NCBI RefSeq assembly: GCF_943734655.1
Contig: NC_071355.1
Span: 78,629,449-78,693,448 of the forward strand
Source of the DNA: Sabethes cyaneus
Taxonomy: Eukaryota > Arthropoda > Insecta > Diptera > Culicidae
Length of the DNA: 64,000 nt
Direction: 5' to 3'
Both the position numbers and the translations under genes were made by a program. The notes below the pieces were generated by a model. The model was not told the origin of the DNA and did not search any database. It was given only the letters and a program-made list of their open reading frames with translations. Positions 58,870 to 64,000 of this stretch are shown piece after piece (the first letter of the stretch is position 1; every line of letters begins with the position of its first letter).

Positions 58870-59525
58870 TTGTATCAAACTGTTATATGATAAAATAAAA
58901 GAAAAATATTTTTTCGCTTAAAATTCATTCGGTAAATCTCGGCGTTGGTTGAAAAGAAATTCGTTGAACTACACATTATATTTCTCTGATGTTGAACTAC
59001 GGAGGAGAGAAAAAATCCAGCCACCAAAACAATCAGTGTTATCCCACTCATACATAAAACATTACAATGCATAAGATATTGCTTACGAACTTCTGTAACA
59101 CAATGTCTAAAATCCATGGGCTATTTGGAAATTGTGGATTTGGAAAAAAGCATTTGTTAGACATTTTGAGTATCTCATCGAGTACTGTATTGCCCTGTAT
59201 TGCCGCAGCAATTCCGCACCAACAAATGTTTGTACCTGTTCTTCTTTTTTTGTTTTAATAAACGTTGGGTCATTTGCGTCTAAAAGAAAATGAAATGCGG
59301 CTGCATAAGTCAGGTCTTTGAACGCGATCGGAATCTGGGCGACACCGATGATTGCCCGCACGATGACTCACCGAACTTTGCATACAGTTCATCGCAACGG
59401 TAGCACAGTGTATCACTGCCGAGACGGTATATTGCACGAGGCATGTTCTGATGTTGGGATAAGCGATACGCTGTACCAGGGATGTTCAACCCCTATAGAA
59501 GTATTGATAATAGCTCAGGGGAGAC
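58870..59525. other. unassigned, two overlapping ORFs
   Basis: The minus strand at 59107-59361 encodes 84 residues including AAFHFLLDANDPTFIKTKKE, and an 80-codon plus-strand ORF overlaps it. Neither is recognised. It may be a fragment of a transposon protein. Confidence 0.3.
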
Positions 59526-59529
59526 AAGG

Positions 59530-59690
59530 CGTGAAGGGGAAAGAGCGGAAAATTAGGTAAAGGAGGGTTATCGGAGCAACGCTTATTAAGTTTGTATAAC
59601 GTTCCTATTTACCCAAGTTGGAGAATCCGTTGATCGAACCAAGCTATAATGGAAGCTAATTATAATCTAATTTGAACTCAACTTTTCCCC
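59530..59690 (-). repeat. SINE family B, copy 2 (partial)
   Basis: Shares GTGAAGGGGAAAGAGCG, GATCGAACCAAGCTATAAT and the decayed AATTTGAACTCAA B-box region with 24640-24800. The tRNA head is truncated. Confidence 0.55.
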
Positions 59691-59979
59691 CAGGTCCTGG
59701 GGATCACAGATATTGGTGATCATTTGAACCATCTGAAGAACGTCATCCACATGAGCGCCCTGGTACAATAGAAATGTGTAGGCTGGTGATAGAGCCTCAT
59801 AGCCTACACACCGACATGAATAATAACGACTAAGGATGGTCCAAAATATCCTTTTTCCACGTAAAAATATCGCCAAAGCCACAAAGCGCTTTCTACGAGA
59901 TGCGGATATTGGCCCCGACCATCACTGAGTAGCAGTATATGTGCACTCAAATATGTTAACCATATACTGACTTTAGCAG

Positions 59980-61800
59980 CCGAGATCTGGGGTGGCTCTT
60001 GCTGTATCAAGAATTCCATTTTACTCGGTCCTGGGTTACTCGTCAATTCGTTGCGCGTCTCGACACACGCAAGTCGGCTTCAACCTGGTCGAGCCATTTA
60101 GCACATTGCGCCCCTCTATTCCTGGTGCCGGTGGGGTTCTTGAAGAGAACGGATTTCTCTGCACAGTCGTCTGGTATCCTTGCGACGTGGCCGACCCACC
60201 GTAGTCTCCCAACATTCGCCAAATGTACGATGGGAATCTCTCCAAGCAGTGCCTGTAGCTCGTGATTCATACGCCTCCGTCACTCTCCGTTTTCCTCCGT
60301 TTTGTACTCCGCTAAAAACAGTTCGCGACACCTTTCGTTCAAATACGGCTAGTGCACGAATATCCTCCGTAAGCAAAGTTAATGTCTCAAGTCCATAGAG
60401 GACTACCGGTCTCATTAGTGTTTTGTACATCGCCGGCTTTGTGTGGCGGGGCATGCTCCCAGATCGAAGCATCTTGCGGAAGGAAAAGTAGGCTCGATTT
60501 CCAGCTTGAATGCGTCGTTGAATCTCCTTACTAGTATTATTGTCGGCGGTGACCAGAGATTCCAAATATACGAACTCATTAACCACTTCCAGTTCATCAC
60601 CATCAATAGTCACTGTCCGTGGAAGGCAAACGTTGCTTTCTCTGGAGCCTCTTCTTACCATATATTTGGTTTTCGGTGCATTGATTTGTAACCCTATCCT
60701 CCTAGCCTCCGTTTTTAGTCTAGTGTAGATTGCCTCCGCCGTCCCAAGGTTTCTAGTAATGATGTTGAGGTCGTCTCGTCATCGAAAGATAGAAGCTGGT
60801 TACTCTTGTTGAAGATCGTTCCTCTCGTTTCGATGCCCGCTCGCCGGTTCACACCTTCAATAGCAATATTCAATAACAAACAGGACAGCCCCCTGCCGCA
60901 ACCCTCTGCACGATTCGAAAGGACTTGAGAGTGTCCTCGAAACGCGCACGTAGCACATCACTCGGTCAAGAGTAGCTTTGATCAGCCGCGTCACTTTTGT
61001 CCGAAAAACCGTACTCGTGCATTATCTGCCATAGCTGTTCTCGTTCAACTGTATCGTGTGCTGCCCTGAAATCCACGAAAATATGATGCGTCGGCACGTT
61101 GTGCTCTCGACATTTCTGGAGGATTTGTCGGAAAGTAAAAATTTGATCCATAGTAGCATGGGCTCTCATAAAGCCCGCCTGATATAGCCCCACGAATTCT
61201 CTTGCTCTTGGGGATAGACGACGCAACAAAATCTAGGAGAGCACCTAGTAGGCGGCGTTGACCAACATGATGCCGCGGTAATTACAGCAATCTAGCCGGT
61301 CGCCCTGTTTGTAGATGGGACAGACTACACCTTCCATCTACTCCTCCGGTAGTTTCTCCTCCTCCCAAATCCTAGAAATTATCTAATAAAGTGCCTTTGC
61401 TAGTGGTTCTTGGCCATTTTCGTAGAGCTGTGCCGGGAGTCGGTCCTTTATGGCGACTCTATTATTCTTCAGCTGACGAATTTCTCGTCGGATCTCTTCG
61501 AGATCGGGAGCCGGTACGCTGTTGTCGTTTGTAGGCACTCCGAGGTTAACTTCCATTGCGTCTCCTGCTGCTATATCGCCGTTGAGGTGCTCATCGAAAT
61601 ACAGCTTCCATCTGTCGACCACCTCGCGCTAGTTTGCGATTAGATCCCCTCCCTCGTCTATACACATGTCAAGTTTAGGTGTGTAGCCCTTGTTAACCAT
61701 ATACACCACACGATAAAGCCGTCTTTCTCGGCTAAACATAAAGCAGCTAGATGACCCGTAATCTGTCGAGAGCCACGCGTGAGTATGAAATGAGGCACTG
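59980..61800 (-). pseudogene. RTE-clade LINE, linker, RT and 3' end
   Basis: Minus strand, from high to low: MVNKGYTPKLDMCIDEGGDL, VDRWKLYFDEHLNGD, DLEEIRREIRQLKNN, then stop-laden NYRG and LLRRLSPRAREFVG, TMDQIFTFRQILQKCREHNV, HHIFVDFRAAHDTVEREQLW, then a region with lost frame, RGSRESNVCLPRTVTIDGDE, VNEFVYLESLVTADNNTSKE, KPAMYKTLMRPVVLYGLETL, then MNHELQALLGEIPIVHLANV, RWVGHVARIPDDCAEKSVLF and ending EADLRVSRRATN. The most complete copy of this family here. Endonuclease is absent; many frame breaks. Confidence 0.85.
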
Positions 61801-61899
61801 CCTTCTTCCGAGGAGTACTTCAACCCTCGAAAACGGTGTAAGCAGAATACGCTAGACCATCGAAGAGACTGCAACTGGTTGAGAAATGCTGACAACGGC

Positions 61900-62830
61900 A
61901 ACACTGGTTTATTTGCAAGATTTGGGAGGAGAAGAAGCTACCGGAAGAATGAATGGAAGGGGTTGTTTATCTTATCTAGAAAAAGGGCGATCGGATCGAC
62001 TGCTGCCTGACGACTTCTCGACTATCGTGGCATAAAGCTGGTAAACACTGCCTACAAAGTACTCTGCTAGATTCTGTTACGCCGACGGTCACTAATACTA
62101 CAAGGATTTGTAGGGGATTATCAGGCGGGCTCGCGCCGCTAAATTTTTACCATCCAACAGATCTTGCAGTAATGTCAAGAGTACAACGTTTCGCCTTTTT
62201 ATTGACTTCAAAGCAGCATACGATACAGTCGATCGAGACCAGCTACGACGGGTAATGTACAAGTACGGCTTTCCGGACAGCCTGACGCGTCTGATCGGAG
62301 CTACATTTGATCGACTGATATGTTTGGTGTATATTACTCTGTATATCCAGCAACCAATAACCCTGGTAAGGAATCGGGCCTACTTTGCGCTTCACAAAAC
62401 GCTATGATCAAGTAGTATGGGTCGCCGTTCAAAACTCACGACGCATAAAACCCTTATTAGACCGCTAACTCTTTATGGATTTGAAGCAGAGATGCTGCTT
62501 ACAGAGGACATATGCGCCCATACCGTGTTCGAATGCTGCGTACGATATTTGGCGGAAAACTGAACCCGGAGTGCGGCGGAGGTGCATGAATCACGAGCTA
62601 CAGGCACTGCTTGGAGAGATTTCCTTAGTACATCTGGCGAAAGTCGGAAGGATGCCGAACTCTCTACAAAGACCCCACCGGCACCAGGTACGGAAGGGCT
62701 CAACCTATAAAATGGTTCGACCAGGTCGAAAGTTATTTTCGAGTTCTGCTGAGACGGGTGGGAAATTTGCGATTTGTCTACAATCGACTTGAATGGAGAC
62801 GACTTCTGGAAATAGACGAGCCTGTCTGGC
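61900..62830 (+). pseudogene. RTE-clade LINE, RT and 3' end, opposite strand
   Basis: Plus strand: IWEEKKLPEEWMEGVV, LLDFKAAYDTVDRDQL-like text near 62205-62245, KYGFPDSLTRLIGATFDR, TLITRPLTLYGFEAEMLL-like text, VRRRCMNHELQALLGEISLV, HLAKVGRM and WFDQVES-like text. It is the same family as 59980-61800 but decayed, with deletions. The two copies lie 5' to 5'. Confidence 0.75.
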
Positions 62831-64000
62831 TTTTTGCTGCTGACGGCCACTTTGATTCTGTTTCATTCTAACGATTCATTCGGAAGGAAAACAGACATAC
62901 AAGGGGTTGTCGGGGGAACTGAAGAGGGGGTCTCATAATGAGGGAAGAGAAGTGTTCAAATAAAAAAGTATTGTTTTTCGTTTTTTGCAATATGGGAATT
63001 TCCGACACGAAAACAGAGTGGCGGAAAAACAAAAGGAAATGGTTTCTGTCAAGAGGGGAAGTGCAACTTTTCTAAATACATACAAGTGAATACATGTCTG
63101 TATGTAGCACAACAAGCTCGTAGTCGGGTTACTGCTAATCTAACTGTTCAATTTAACATAAACTAACTTTTCAGGTGACGGTTTTTAATTGGTAAGAATT
63201 AAAAAAATCATCATGATTCGAGGCGTGGCAGCAAATTTGACAGCATTAAATGGTCTAAATTGATTTCCTCTGAAATTTGCTGGTGAACTAATGGTGAAAA
63301 AACTAATTTGAAGAACATGAATTTTTACTATTATTAAATTGGTATAATGACGCAAATTTCAACTCGCTAGCTAGACTCTCTTCTAACTTACGATTTTTAT
63401 AATTGACAAGAACCACCACATCCACCAACAAATAAATATTGAGTAAATTTGTTTTCCGAAGTCACTGTTAACTGAAATTAACTGTTTAGCTCAGATATCC
63501 CGTAAAAAGACTTTCGCTTGAGAACCACACCGCAAAATGGATAATGCCGGAACTCGGGCACGGTTCGATATCAGATTGAACGCAAATTAGCTGTCAAAAT
63601 GATTCGATTGGTGAATAATTTCACAGTATTGCTTCTGGAACGGGGCACTGGGGATTGTATTATGACAGTAACCGGCGAAGAACGCGTGACTTCAACTTCA
63701 GCAGGGCCGGCCTAAATCATGTTTGCATTCGGTACAGGCAAGTACAGCCTCTCGCAGAAGCAGTGTTTAACAACGAAGCGAAGTGAGCACCAGTGAATCG
63801 GGCCGACCAACGAACAGACAAACGGATGGAAATTAAGCGGCTTGTTAAATTGATTTCACGATTACGGTCGAAATTTAGTGCCCACCGGAGGTCATCAGAA
63901 TACCCTGGGATTTCTGTTTTAGGTAAGGAAGAGCCCAGCGCTGTGTTCTTTTACATTTCCATTTTGGATGGACTACCGAGCGTGAAACATCTTCCAGGTC
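62831..64000. other. 1.2 kb without a recognised gene
   Basis: No transposon or ORF signal. The segment from about 63600 is less AT-rich and could be a gene-flanking region, but no exon is supported. Confidence 0.5.

Overview
This is eukaryotic DNA, most likely from a culicine mosquito and probably Aedes. The case rests on one intron-containing insect gene with consensus splice sites, on many RTE-clade LINEs ending in (TAAG)n tails, on Feilai-like tRNA SINEs, on D37E Tc1/mariner transposons, on a jockey-clade LINE and on many small foldback elements. The taxon is inferred from this repeat mix, not from a species marker.

The only convincing host gene lies on the minus strand at 9296-12597. 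It is the 3' part of a semaphorin-5 gene (insect Sema5c type). Six exons join in frame into about 990 residues: most of the sema domain, a PSI domain, seven thrombospondin type-1 repeats, a transmembrane helix and a short tail. The first coding exon or exons lie upstream, at higher coordinates, and were not found. Much of the rest of the window may therefore be intron or upstream sequence of this gene.

Everything else that can be recognised is transposon-derived and heavily nested. Positions 1-5190 hold an old, broken Ty3/gypsy copy on the minus strand (gag, protease, RT/RNase H and integrase traces). A LINE end, a TIR MITE, an RTE fragment and a 732-bp foldback have entered it. Positions 5219-9101 hold a Penelope-like pair of 620-bp inverted arms with a 13-bp target duplication. 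Its left arm was split by a 2.44-kb TIR element carrying smaller elements, and its right arm still shows the empty site. Positions 13.6-28.3 kb hold RTE fragments, a mariner, tRNA SINEs, a Helitron, an R1-like LINE end and a minisatellite. Positions 28.6-29.5 kb hold a 926-bp TA-flanked MITE.

Positions 29.5-36.1 kb are mostly featureless apart from a 157-bp (GT)n tract and a SINE. A young 5'-truncated jockey-clade LINE with an intact 631-residue RT ORF and a perfect 13-bp duplication sits at 36115-38167. Positions 43.1-50.6 kb hold RTE copies. Two of them are split by members of one mobile repeat, and the second member contains a histone H2A/H2B-derived segment with a histone 3' stem-loop. 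At 50.7-52.6 kb a Helitron sits exactly between A and T inside the end of a second copy of the 926-bp MITE. Positions 57-62.8 kb hold a palindromic MITE, an RT fragment, SINEs and two RTE copies placed head to head.

No CRISPR array, operon, rRNA or functional tRNA gene is present. The most unusual structures are the Penelope-like palindrome with its preserved empty site and hammerhead-like motif, the histone-derived segment inside a repeat, and the Helitron-in-MITE insertion that fixes Helitron ends to the base.
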